Source of the DNA: Alphaproteobacteria bacterium
GTDB taxonomy: Bacteria > Pseudomonadota > Alphaproteobacteria > ATCC43930 > CGMCC-115725
Assembly: GCA_028866355.1 (NCBI GenBank)
Contig: JAGWIH010000076.1
Location: 1 to 9,156 of the forward strand
Reading direction: 5' to 3'
Length of the DNA stretch: 9,156 nucleotides
The position numbers and the translations under genes are program-made. Below are positions 1 through 6,188 of this stretch, one piece after another (positions within the stretch are counted from its first letter, which is position 1; each line of letters starts with the position of its first letter). The notes under the pieces were generated by a model. The model was not told the DNA's origin. It was given only the letters and a program-made list of their open reading frames with translations, and ran no database searches.

Positions 1-566
1 TCGACCATGTCGGCACCGACAGCCTCGTGCTCGACGTCAACGGCGTCGGCTATCAGGTGTTTTGTTCCGCGCGCAGCCTCGGCCGCGTGCCGGCGCGCGG
101 CGAGCCGCTGCGGCTCCACATCGAGACCCACGTGCGCGAGGATCACATTCACCTGTTCGGTTTCCTCGACGAAGCCGAACGCGCCTGGTTCCGGCTGTTG
201 CTGTCGGTGCAGGGTGTCGGCGCCCGCATCGCCATGGCGATCCTGGGCACGCTGGGTCCCGCCGAGCTGGCGACCGCGATCGTCGCGCAGGACAAGGCGT
301 CGATCACGCGCGCCGACGGCGTCGGACCGAAACTCGCGGTCCGCATCCTGACCGAGCTGAAGGACAAAGCCGCGGCGCTGGCGCCGGTCGCGGTCGTCAC
401 CGACGCGGCGGACGGCGCGACCGCGGATGCGGTTTCGGCGCTGGTCAACCTCGGCTACGGGCGCGGCGACGCTTACGGCGCGGTGGCCGAGGCGGCGCGC
501 CGGCTCGGCCGCTCGGCGCGGCTCGACGCCTTGATTAAAGCCGGTTTGCGGGAACTCGGCCGATGA
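1..566 (+). CDS. ruvA: Holliday junction branch migration complex subunit RuvA (5' partial)
   Basis: RuvA binds the four-way Holliday junction as a tetramer and loads RuvB hexamers for branch migration in recombinational repair. The gene runs in from the left edge. The first complete codon is at 3-5, and 187 residues are visible against about 200 for the family, so only some 15 N-terminal residues are missing. The GTG at 27 is not the start, because the frame stays open and RuvA-like (LDVNGVGYQVF) to the edge. Seen in order: the OB-fold domain I (to about nt 180), domain II with two helix-hairpin-helix motifs (VQGVGARIAMAIL from nt 207; GVGPKLAVRIL from about nt 318), a flexible Ala/Val linker, and the C-terminal domain III that contacts RuvB (ALVNLGYGRGDAYGAV to LGR). 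The stop TGA overlaps the ruvB ATG. ruvC probably lies just upstream, by analogy with other alphaproteobacteria. Confidence 0.97.
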   Translation, partial: DHVGTDSLVLDVNGVGYQVFCSARSLGRVPARGEPLRLHIETHVREDHIHLFGFLDEAERAWFRLLLSVQGVGARIAMAILGTLGPAELATAIVAQDKASITRADGVGPKLAVRILTELKDKAAALAPVAVVTDAADGATADAVSALVNLGYGRGDAYGAVAEAARRLGRSARLDALIKAGLRELGR

Positions 567-1615
567 CCGCGCCGCGCATCCTGTCCGCCGACCGTCGACC
601 TGAGGATGCCGAGCTGTCGCTGCGTCCGGCGACGCTGGCTGAGTTCGTCGGCCAGAAGACGGTGCGCGACAACCTCGCGGTCTTTATCAAGGCGGCGCGC
701 GCGCGTGGCGAGGCACTCGATCACGTTCTCCTGTCGGGCCCGCCGGGTCTCGGCAAGACGACATTGGCGCAGATCATCGCCCGCGAAATGGGTGCGGGCT
801 TTCGTGCCACGTCGGGTCCGGTCATTCAACGCGCCGGCGATCTCGCCGCGATCTTGACCAACCTCGAGCCGCGCGACGTGCTGTTCATCGACGAGATTCA
901 CCGGCTCGCGTCGGCGGTCGAAGAGGTGCTTTACCCGGCGATGGAGGATTTCGAGCTCGATCTGGTTATCGGCGAAGGCCCGGCGGCGCGTTCCGTGCGC
1001 ATCGACTTGCCGGCGTTCACGCTGATCGGCGCGACGACACGTGCCGGGCTCATCACCCGTCCGTTGCGCGAGCGCTTCGGCATTCCGCTGCGTTTGCAAT
1101 TCTACGAGGCGGCCGAGCTGCGCGAGATCGTGGCGCGCGGCGCGCGCGTGCTCGGCATGACGCTCGACGCCGAAGGCGCCGATGAAATCGCCCGGCGTTC
1201 GCGCGGCACGCCGCGCGTTGCGTCGCGCCTGTTGCGCCGCGTGCGCGATTTTGCCGCGGTCGGCGGTGCGGCGCGGGTCGACGTCAAGATCGCCGACGCG
1301 GCGTTGCAACGGCTCGAAGTCGATGGACGCGGCCTCGACGCAATGGATCGCCGTTATTTATTGTGCATCGGCAAGAATTACGGCGGTGGTCCGGTGGGGG
1401 CCGAAACCGTCGCCGCTGCGCTCGGCGAGGAACGTGACGTCATCGAAGACGTGATCGAGCCGTATCTCGTGCAGCAAGGTCTTGTCCATCGCACGCCGCG
1501 CGGCCGCATGCTGACCGATGCCGGATTCCTTTATCTCGATCTCAAGCCGGTGCGGCCCAAGGGCTCGCAGCTCGATCTACTCGGCGCCAAGGACAGCGAG
1601 GAGGAGCCGGCATGA
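563..1615 (+). CDS. ruvB: Holliday junction branch migration DNA helicase RuvB
   Basis: RuvB is the AAA+ ATPase that pumps duplex DNA through the RuvA-bound Holliday junction. The 350-residue length is normal for the family. Motifs seen: the N-terminal LRPATLAEFVGQ (about 20-31), Walker A GPPGLGKT (59-66), Walker B LFIDEIH (107-113), sensor 1 GATTRAG (156-162), the arginine-finger region PLRERFG (167-173), sensor 2 RGTPRVASRLLRRVRD, and a C-terminal winged helix with GGGPVGAETVAAALGE and the RTPRGR segment. The ATG overlaps the ruvA stop (ATGA) and has only a weak GCGGGA upstream, which suggests translation coupled to ruvA. The last bases overlap the ybgC start in the same way. A long opposite-strand open frame across this gene is a codon-bias shadow. 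All catalytic residues are present. Confidence 0.99.
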   Translation: MTAPRILSADRRPEDAELSLRPATLAEFVGQKTVRDNLAVFIKAARARGEALDHVLLSGPPGLGKTTLAQIIAREMGAGFRATSGPVIQRAGDLAAILTNLEPRDVLFIDEIHRLASAVEEVLYPAMEDFELDLVIGEGPAARSVRIDLPAFTLIGATTRAGLITRPLRERFGIPLRLQFYEAAELREIVARGARVLGMTLDAEGADEIARRSRGTPRVASRLLRRVRDFAAVGGAARVDVKIADAALQRLEVDGRGLDAMDRRYLLCIGKNYGGGPVGAETVAAALGEERDVIEDVIEPYLVQQGLVHRTPRGRMLTDAGFLYLDLKPVRPKGSQLDLLGAKDSEEEPA

Positions 1616-2088
1616 ATCTGCCGCGCGAAGGCCGCCTTGCCGATGGCGTCCATCAGTATCCGGTGCACGTCTATTACGAGGACACCGACGCCGGCGGTGT
1701 CGTCTATTACGCCAATTATTTCAAGTTTGCCGAACGGGCGCGCAGCGAAGCGATCCGCGCCTTGGGCGCGTCGCACGGCAGGTTGCGTGACGAATCCGGC
1801 GTTGTCCTCGCCGTGCACAAGCTTGCCGCCGAGTATCTCGCGCCGGCGCAGCTCGACGACGAACTCGTCGTTCAAACCCGCGTGCTCGGCGCCAGCGGCG
1901 CCGCGATCGATCTCGAACAGACGATCGCGCGCGGCGGCGCGCGGCTGTTCGCCATGACCTGCACCGTCGTCTGCGTCGCCAAAAGCGGCAGGCCAACGCG
2001 CCTGCCGCCGCCGCTCGCGGCCGCCGTAGCGCAATTCGATCCCCAAACCTCTCCAACTCCAAAGGTGATCAAAGCCAATGGCCGGTAA
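1612..2088 (+). CDS. ybgC: Tol-Pal-associated acyl-CoA thioesterase YbgC (hot-dog fold)
   Basis: YbgC is a small cytoplasmic hot-dog-fold thioesterase that hydrolyses acyl-CoA (in other bacteria short-chain or hydroxybenzoyl-type thioesters) and is nearly always the first gene of the tol-pal cluster. Its physiological link to Tol-Pal is unsettled; phospholipid metabolism has been proposed. The 158-residue protein carries the family signature YYEDTDAGGVVYYANY at 21-36, followed by FKFAERARSEAIRALG. D26 aligns with the catalytic D18 of E. coli YbgC. A second conserved stretch, YLAPAQLDDELVVQTRV, follows. The ATG at 1612 overlaps the ruvB stop and is preceded by a strong Shine-Dalgarno, AGGAGG at 1599-1604, seven bases upstream. 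The 3' end overlaps tolQ by 11 bases, so the TolQ ribosome site lies inside this gene. Confidence 0.97.
   Translation: MNLPREGRLADGVHQYPVHVYYEDTDAGGVVYYANYFKFAERARSEAIRALGASHGRLRDESGVVLAVHKLAAEYLAPAQLDDELVVQTRVLGASGAAIDLEQTIARGGARLFAMTCTVVCVAKSGRPTRLPPPLAAAVAQFDPQTSPTPKVIKANGR
2061..2068 (+). promoter_or_regulatory. tolQ ribosome binding site inside ybgC
   Basis: AAAGGTGA lies nine bases before the ATG at 2078, within the last codons of ybgC. It supports 2078 as the tolQ start over the later in-frame ATGs at 2183 and 2198, neither of which is needed to reach the first membrane helix. Confidence 0.65.
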
Positions 2089-2854
2089 CGTCATCGACAA
2101 TGCCGTCAACACGCTGGCAAGTCCGCCTACACCGATCGATCAGGTGGCGCTCGCGGGTTCCGCGGCGCCGCACGATCTTTCGATGTTCACCCTGTTCATG
2201 CAGGCGGACACGATCGTCAAGCTCGTGCTGTTCCTCTTGCTTGCGGCCTCGTTCTGGTCGTGGGCGGTGATCTTCGACAAGGCGAGCAAGCTGCGGCGCC
2301 TCCATCGCGATGCCGAGCAGTTCGAGGAAAGCTTCTGGTCCGGCGGGTCGCTCGACGATCTCTACGACCGCGTCGGCGAACGGCCGGAGGATCCGATGTC
2401 TGCGGTCTTCGCCGCGGCAATGCGCGAGTGGCGGCGCAGCGTCGCCAAGGGCCTGATCGAAAGCACCAGCATGCGCGCGAATCTCAAGGAACGCGTCGAA
2501 CGCGTCATGCAAATCACGCTCGGCCGGGAGATGGATCGGCTCGAACGCTATATGTCGTTCCTCGCTACCGTCGGCTCGACCGCGCCGTTCGTCGGGTTAT
2601 TCGGCACGGTGTGGGGCATCATGAACAGCTTCCAGGCGATTGCGGCGGTCAAGAACACGAGCCTGGCGGTGGTTGCGCCCGGCATCGCGGAATCGCTGTT
2701 CGCCACCGCGCTTGGCCTGGTGGCGGCGATTCCAGCGGTCATCGCTTACAACAAATTCTCGACCGATTTCAGCCGCTACGCGGGCCGCCTGCAGGCCTTC
2801 GCCACCGAGTTCAGCGCCATCCTGTCGCGGCAACTCGACGAGAAGGCGCACTGA
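2078..2854 (+). CDS. tolQ: Tol-Pal system inner-membrane proton channel subunit TolQ (ExbB/MotA family)
   Basis: TolQ forms the pentameric inner-membrane stator that, with TolR, uses proton motive force to energise TolA. The protein has 258 residues and three hydrophobic helices: about 46-66 (IVKLVLFLLLAASFWSWAV), about 158-183 (YMSFLATVGSTAPFVGLFGTVWG) and about 204-225 (AESLFATALGLVAAIPAVIAY). A large cytoplasmic loop, with SFWSGGSLDDLY and DPMSAVFAAAMREW, separates helices 1 and 2. The conserved TVGSTAPFVGLFGTVWGIM and GIAESLFATALGLVAAIPA segments are the ExbB/TolQ/MotA signature, and their Thr and polar residues line the proton path. The N-terminus before helix 1 is about 28 residues longer than in E. 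coli TolQ. Part of this, around HDLSM, looks like a normal alphaproteobacterial feature. The start overlaps ybgC by 11 bases, and tolR follows after one base. Confidence 0.98.
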   Translation: MAGNVIDNAVNTLASPPTPIDQVALAGSAAPHDLSMFTLFMQADTIVKLVLFLLLAASFWSWAVIFDKASKLRRLHRDAEQFEESFWSGGSLDDLYDRVGERPEDPMSAVFAAAMREWRRSVAKGLIESTSMRANLKERVERVMQITLGREMDRLERYMSFLATVGSTAPFVGLFGTVWGIMNSFQAIAAVKNTSLAVVAPGIAESLFATALGLVAAIPAVIAYNKFSTDFSRYAGRLQAFATEFSAILSRQLDEKAH

Positions 2855-2855
2855 C

Positions 2856-3314
2856 ATGGCCGCGACGCTTCCGGGATCGCGCGACGCGGGCACCCGCTCA
2901 GCCCGCTATCGGCCGATGTCCGAGATCAACGTCACGCCGATGGTCGACGTCATGCTGGTGCTGTTGGTCATCTTCATGGTGACGGCGCCGTTGCTGACGG
3001 TGGGCGTGCCGGTCGATTTGCCCCAGACCCAGGCGCCGGCCATCAACGAACCGAAGGAACCGTTGGTCATCACCATCGATTCCAAAGGTGAGGTCTATCT
3101 GCAGAACAACAAGATCGATCCGAAGGATCTTGGTCCGCGGCTGGTGGCGATCACCAACAACAATCCCAACGCCACGATCTATGTGCGCGGTGACCGCGCG
3201 ATCGACTATGGCCGGGTGCTCGAGATCATGGGAGTCGTGAGCTCGGCGGGTTTCACCAAGGTTTCGTTGATCGCCGAACTGCCGGGGACGAACACGAAGG
3301 CTTTGCGGCGTTGA
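2856..3314 (+). CDS. tolR: Tol-Pal system inner-membrane protein TolR (ExbD family)
   Basis: TolR is the ExbD-type partner of TolQ. A dimer sits in the TolQ pore, and its periplasmic domain regulates the motor and contacts peptidoglycan. I chose the ATG at 2856, one base after the tolQ stop and nine bases after AGAAGG (2841-2846). This gives 152 residues, close to the usual 140-150. An in-frame open stretch extends upstream to 2640, but it is antiparallel to conserved TolQ coding and has no membrane-protein character. Seen: a short cytoplasmic N-terminus, then the signature MSEINVTPMVDVMLVLLVIFMV (split as 21-29 and the helix 30-42) with the essential proton-carrying Asp at 31 (E. coli D23). 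The periplasmic domain follows (LVITIDSKGEVYLQNNKID, YVRGDRAIDYGRVLEIMG, GFTKVSLIAE). Confidence 0.97.
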   Translation: MAATLPGSRDAGTRSARYRPMSEINVTPMVDVMLVLLVIFMVTAPLLTVGVPVDLPQTQAPAINEPKEPLVITIDSKGEVYLQNNKIDPKDLGPRLVAITNNNPNATIYVRGDRAIDYGRVLEIMGVVSSAGFTKVSLIAELPGTNTKALRR

Positions 3315-3315
3315 A

Positions 3316-4158
3316 GTGACGGTTGCGCATACCGATAACATGCCGGAACGGCGCGGCCTCATATTGTCCGCCGCGTTGCACCTGTTGGTCGTGCTCGCGG
3401 TGGTGCTTGGCCTGCCATCGGTGTTCGAGACGCATATCGACGAGGAGCAGCCGCTCGTCGTCGAGGTCGTGAATATCGGGCCGAAGACGCTGGCCACCAT
3501 GAAGGCCTTTACCCCGCCGAAGCCGAAGGCGCCGCCCAAGGTCGTTCAAGCCCAACAACCAAAGCCGACGCCGCCGCAGCCGCAGCAGGCGAAGGCCGCG
3601 CCCCCGCCGCCACCGATGCCCAAGCCGGCTGACGTGCAGGTGCCGGAGAAACAGCAGCCGCCAAAGCCCGAGGTCGCGCCGCAACCGCCCCAGCCGCCGC
3701 AACCGCTGCCGCCGCAGAAGAAGCAGGACATGGCCTTCGACACGTTGCTCAAGAACCTTGCGTCGAAGCCGTTGCCGCAGGATCAGCCGACCCAGCAGCC
3801 GGCGAAACCGCGGCCGTCATCGCAGCCGATCGCGCCGCTCGGCGCCCAGCTCTCGGTGAGCGAGCTCGACCTCGTCAAGCAGCAGATCGAACAATGTTGG
3901 GAACTACAGACTGCGGGCGCGCCGAACGCGCAGGATTTGATGCCGGAATTCCACGTTTACATGAATCCGGACGGCACGGTGCGGTCCGCAACGCTGATGA
4001 ATCCGGACCACCTGAGCGACCCATTCTTCCAGGCGGCGGCCGAAAGCGCGCGCCGTGCCTTATTCAATCCGAGATGTCAGCCGCTCAAACTTCCGCCACA
4101 AAAATATGACCTATGGCAAACATTCACGATAACCTTTGACCCCAAGGACCTTTCATGA
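3316..4158 (+). CDS. tolA: Tol-Pal system protein TolA, short proline-rich form
   Basis: TolA spans the periplasm from the TolQR motor to Pal and TolB. Read from the GTG at 3316 it has 280 residues. An in-frame ATG at 3340 would give 272 and leave the helix intact, but neither start has a good Shine-Dalgarno (GAAGG at 3296-3300 lies 15 bases before the GTG). Seen: one N-terminal transmembrane helix (about 14-33, LILSAALHLLVVLAVVLGLP), a linker rich in Pro, Lys and Gln (about 67-136, with PPQPPQPPQPLPPQ), and a C-terminal TonB/TolA-like domain (about 180-275: LVKQQIEQCWELQTAG, VYMNPDGTVRSATLMNP, DPFFQAAAESARRALFNPRCQPLKLP, YDLWQTFTITFDP). It is much shorter than E. coli TolA (421) and lacks the long Ala/Lys helix. 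Cysteines 194 and 254 may form a disulfide. tolB overlaps by four bases. Confidence 0.95.
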   Translation: MTVAHTDNMPERRGLILSAALHLLVVLAVVLGLPSVFETHIDEEQPLVVEVVNIGPKTLATMKAFTPPKPKAPPKVVQAQQPKPTPPQPQQAKAAPPPPPMPKPADVQVPEKQQPPKPEVAPQPPQPPQPLPPQKKQDMAFDTLLKNLASKPLPQDQPTQQPAKPRPSSQPIAPLGAQLSVSELDLVKQQIEQCWELQTAGAPNAQDLMPEFHVYMNPDGTVRSATLMNPDHLSDPFFQAAAESARRALFNPRCQPLKLPPQKYDLWQTFTITFDPKDLS

Positions 4159-5474
4159 ATCGCCTGCTTCAACCTTTCACACTTGTAATCCTTGCGGTGC
4201 TTTGCGTTTTGCCGCTGTCGGCACGCGCCGAGCTCCACCTCGATATTACGCGCGGCAAGATCGAGCCGCTGCCGATCGCCATTCCCAACTTCGCGGGCGG
4301 TGCGCCGTCGGCCAACGACATCACGCAGGTATTGTCGGCCGACCTGGAGCGGTCCGGTCTATTCAAGCCGATCGATCCGCAGGCTTTCGTCGACAAGGAT
4401 CCGGCATCGCACATTCCACCAAACTACAACGATTGGCGCGTCATCAACGCCCAGGCGTTGGTGACCGGCAGCGCGACGCCGATGCCGGACGGCCGACTTG
4501 AGGTCGAATTCCGGCTGTGGGATGTTTTCGCGCAACAGCAGCTGACCGGCCTGAAATACACCACGACCGCGTCGAACTGGCGCCGTATCGCGCATATCAT
4601 CGCCGATGCCATTTATAAGCGCATCACCGGTGAAGACGGCTACTTCGATACGCGCATCGTCTACATCGCCGAAAGCGGTCCGCTCGATCACCGCATCAAG
4701 CGGCTCGCCATCATGGATCAGGACGGCGCGAACAACCGTTACCTGACCGACGGCAAGGCGCTGGTCTTGACGCCGCGTTTTTCGCCGTCGACCCAGGAGA
4801 TCACCTATCTCTCATACGCGCGCGGAACGCCGCGGGTGTACCTGTTCAATATCGATACCGGCCAGCAGGAAGTGCTCGGCGATTTCCCTGGCATGACTTT
4901 CGCGCCGCGTTTCTCACCTGACGGCAATCGCGTGATCATGAGTCTGTCGCTGCATGGGGCGAGTCAAATCTACACGCTCGATCTGCGCACGCGGCGTGCC
5001 GTTCAAATAACCAGCACCGACGCGATCGACACGTCGCCGTGTTTTTCGCCTGATGGCCAGCACATCGTGTTCAATTCCGATCGCGGCGGCTCGCAACAGC
5101 TCTACGTTATGAATTCCGACGGGAGCAACATCCACCGCATCAGTTTCGGCTCCGGCCGTTACGGCACGCCGGTGTGGTCGCCGCGCGGAGATTTGATCGC
5201 CTTCACGAAGATCGACAATGGTCAGTTCTATATCGGCGTGATGCACCCGGACGGCTCTGGTGAACGACTTCTAACCAGCGGCTTCCTCGTCGAGGGACCA
5301 AGTTGGGCACCGAATGGGCGCGTGTTGATCTACTTCCGCCAGACGCCTGCCGACGCGCGTGGGCGGGGCGCATCGAGCCGCCTCTACACCATTGATTTGA
5401 CCGGCTACAACGAACGCGAAGTTGTCACGCCGACGGATGCTTCCGATCCGGCCTGGTCCCCCTTGCTTCCCTGA
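4155..5474 (+). CDS. tolB: Tol-Pal system periplasmic beta-propeller protein TolB
   Basis: TolB is the periplasmic partner of Pal. Its binding is switched by TolA, releasing Pal to move to the division site. The 439-residue length is typical. Seen: a Sec signal peptide (1-25, hydrophobic VILAVLCVLPL, cleavage after ARA), so the mature protein begins ELHLDI, close to the TolA-binding TolB box. The TolB N-domain (about 26-160) holds IPNFAGG, SADLERSGLFKPID and WRVINAQALVTGS. A WD40-like six-bladed propeller follows (about 165-439), whose blades show the repeated FSPDG-type motif: RFSPSTQE 208, RFSPDGNR 252, CFSPDGQH 296, VWSPRGDL 340, SWAPNGRV 383 and AWSPLLP at the C-terminus. The ATG overlaps the tolA stop and has AAGGA at 4144-4148, six bases upstream. 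Confidence 0.99.
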   Translation: MNRLLQPFTLVILAVLCVLPLSARAELHLDITRGKIEPLPIAIPNFAGGAPSANDITQVLSADLERSGLFKPIDPQAFVDKDPASHIPPNYNDWRVINAQALVTGSATPMPDGRLEVEFRLWDVFAQQQLTGLKYTTTASNWRRIAHIIADAIYKRITGEDGYFDTRIVYIAESGPLDHRIKRLAIMDQDGANNRYLTDGKALVLTPRFSPSTQEITYLSYARGTPRVYLFNIDTGQQEVLGDFPGMTFAPRFSPDGNRVIMSLSLHGASQIYTLDLRTRRAVQITSTDAIDTSPCFSPDGQHIVFNSDRGGSQQLYVMNSDGSNIHRISFGSGRYGTPVWSPRGDLIAFTKIDNGQFYIGVMHPDGSGERLLTSGFLVEGPSWAPNGRVLIYFRQTPADARGRGASSRLYTIDLTGYNEREVVTPTDASDPAWSPLLP

Positions 5475-5492
5475 CAAGGCCAGCGCTATAGT
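5463..5492 (+). promoter_or_regulatory. Candidate sigma-70-type promoter for pal
   Basis: TTGCTT (5463-5468) and TATAGT (5487-5492) are separated by 18 bases at the end of tolB and the start of the spacer. The wider match CCTTG...GCTATAG resembles the alphaproteobacterial housekeeping pattern (CTTG near -35, CTATA near -10). Transcription would start near 5499, leaving an untranslated leader of about 100 bases before pal. The match is by eye only. Chance matches in so short a search are less likely because the -10 is AT-rich in GC-rich surroundings. Confidence 0.5.
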
Positions 5493-5545
5493 CGCCTCCA
5501 ATTCGTCTGCGCTACGGGCCTGTAATTATGAGGTTCTGGGCGTGA

Positions 5546-5558
5546 GAGGGGGCCCCTC
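5546..5558 (+). repeat. Small GC hairpin in the pal leader
   Basis: GAGGG (5546-5550) can pair with CCCTC (5554-5558) around a three-base loop. No T-run follows, so it is not an intrinsic terminator. It could fold in the leader RNA of pal, but a five-pair stem is weak evidence. Confidence 0.3.
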
Positions 5559-5569
5559 CGGGCACTGCC

Positions 5570-5583
5570 ATCACGAACGTGAT
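5570..5583. repeat. Perfect inverted repeat just upstream of the pal ribosome site
   Basis: ATCACG (5570-5575) and CGTGAT (5578-5583) are exact reverse complements separated by AA. The repeat lies between the candidate pal promoter and the Shine-Dalgarno at 5590-5595. It could be a protein-binding operator or, as RNA, a five-pair hairpin with a GAAC loop that tunes access to the ribosome site. Its function is unknown. Confidence 0.45.
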
Positions 5584-5589
5584 TCCAAC

Positions 5590-5595
5590 AAGGAG
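5590..5595 (+). promoter_or_regulatory. Strong pal ribosome binding site
   Basis: AAGGAG lies six bases before the ATG at 5602. It fixes this start against the open in-frame extension that runs back to 5422 in the tolB region, which would put some 60 non-signal residues ahead of the lipobox. Confidence 0.85.
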
Positions 5596-5601
5596 CGGAA
5601 A

Positions 5602-6072
5602 ATGAATTTTAGGTCACTTTGTGTGATCGCGGCGATGTTGTTCCTGGCGGCCTGTCAGACCTCGCCGCAGTCGGGTGCCAATGCGGGCGGTACGGCGGCA
5701 GCTTCGGCTGCGGCGCCGGGCTCGCGCGAAGACTTCGTGCAGAATGTCGGCGATCGCGTCTTCTTCGACTTCGACAAATCCAACATCAAGCCGGAAGGCG
5801 AACAGACTCTCGAACGCCAGGCGGCTTGGCTGAAGAAGTACCCGAACGTGAAAGTGACCGTCGAAGGTCACTGCGACGATCGCGGCACGCGCGAATACAA
5901 CCTGGCGCTCGGCGCTCGTCGCGCCAACGCCGTGAAGCGCGCACTGGTCGCTCTCGGTATCGACGCCAACCGCATCACGACGATCAGCTACGGCAAAGAG
6001 CGTCCGGCGGTGATCGGCGATAACGAAGCGGCGTGGGCGCAGAACCGCCGCGGCGTGACCGTCGTTCAGTAA
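5602..6072 (+). CDS. pal: Peptidoglycan-associated outer-membrane lipoprotein Pal (OmpA-like)
   Basis: Pal anchors the outer membrane to peptidoglycan and is the end point of the Tol machine. The 156-residue protein starts with a lipoprotein signal peptide (1-17) and lipobox LAAC, giving lipidated Cys18. The +2 residue is Gln, not Asp, which favours export to the outer membrane. A Gly/Ala/Ser-rich tether (about 20-40) leads to the OmpA domain (about 45-156): VFFDFDKSNIKPEG 53-66, VEGHCDDRGTREYNLALGARRA 87-108, RITTISYGKERPAV 124-137 and NEAAWAQNRRGV. The Asp and Arg of the GHCDDRGT...RRA region are those that bind diaminopimelate in the family. Cys91 takes the place of the Ala in E. coli Pal, as is usual in alphaproteobacteria as far as I recall. 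The ATG is set by AAGGAG at 5590. A terminator follows the gene closely. Confidence 0.99.
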   Translation: MNFRSLCVIAAMLFLAACQTSPQSGANAGGTAAASAAAPGSREDFVQNVGDRVFFDFDKSNIKPEGEQTLERQAAWLKKYPNVKVTVEGHCDDRGTREYNLALGARRANAVKRALVALGIDANRITTISYGKERPAVIGDNEAAWAQNRRGVTVVQ

Positions 6073-6097
6073 CGGACGACGACGTTCGAACGGACGA
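6071..6097. repeat. Direct repeat flanking a 10-bp palindrome after the pal stop
   Basis: AACGGACGA occurs at 6071-6079 and again at 6089-6097, an exact 18-base period. The perfect palindrome CGTTCGAACG (6083-6092) overlaps the second copy. All of this lies between the pal stop and the terminator stem. No function can be assigned, and low-complexity CG/GA composition could produce it by chance. Confidence 0.4.
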
Positions 6098-6100
6098 AGA

Positions 6101-6157
6101 GGCGCCTGCTTCCTACCAGCGACGGATCGGTCGCGGAGGGGCAGGCGCCCTTTTTTT
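6101..6157 (+). terminator. Strong intrinsic terminator after pal
   Basis: GGCGCCTGC (6101-6109) pairs perfectly with GCAGGCGCC (6141-6149). The stem continues inward through two G-T pairs and CCT/AGG (6112-6114 with 6136-6138). After a small bulge, a further stem GCGAC/GTCGC (6119-6123 with 6130-6134) closes on a six-base loop. A run of seven T (6151-6157) follows one base after the main stem. No A-run lies on the left side, so it works in the plus direction only. It ends the tol-pal transcripts before cpoB. Confidence 0.9.
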
Positions 6158-6188
6158 GCCCTAATGCTCGATCATCACTGTTCACGCG

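Noticed and set aside
473..1309. 278-codon open frame on the minus strand across ruvB
   Set aside because: Arg/Ala/Asp-rich, no recognisable domain, and fully antisense to conserved RuvB. It is an artefact of GC-rich codon use.
1531..2112. 193-codon minus-strand open frame across ybgC
   Set aside because: Antisense to the conserved YbgC signature, with no ribosome site or family resemblance.
2260..2982. 240-codon plus-strand frame overlapping tolQ and tolR
   Set aside because: Alternate frame of TolQ, Arg/Gly-rich with no domain. The real TolQ frame has clear membrane helices.
2898..3539. 213-codon minus-strand open frame opposite tolR and tolA
   Set aside because: The His/Asp-rich text is the mirror of the TolR membrane helix codons and does not resemble a metal-binding protein family.
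3253..3752. Glycine- and cysteine-rich minus-strand frames opposite tolA
   Set aside because: They mirror the proline codons of the TolA linker (CCG/CCA read backwards). They are not a cysteine-rich peptide gene.
5422..5601. In-frame upstream extension of pal
   Set aside because: It would place non-signal sequence before the lipobox signal peptide. The AAGGAG before 5602 sets the start.
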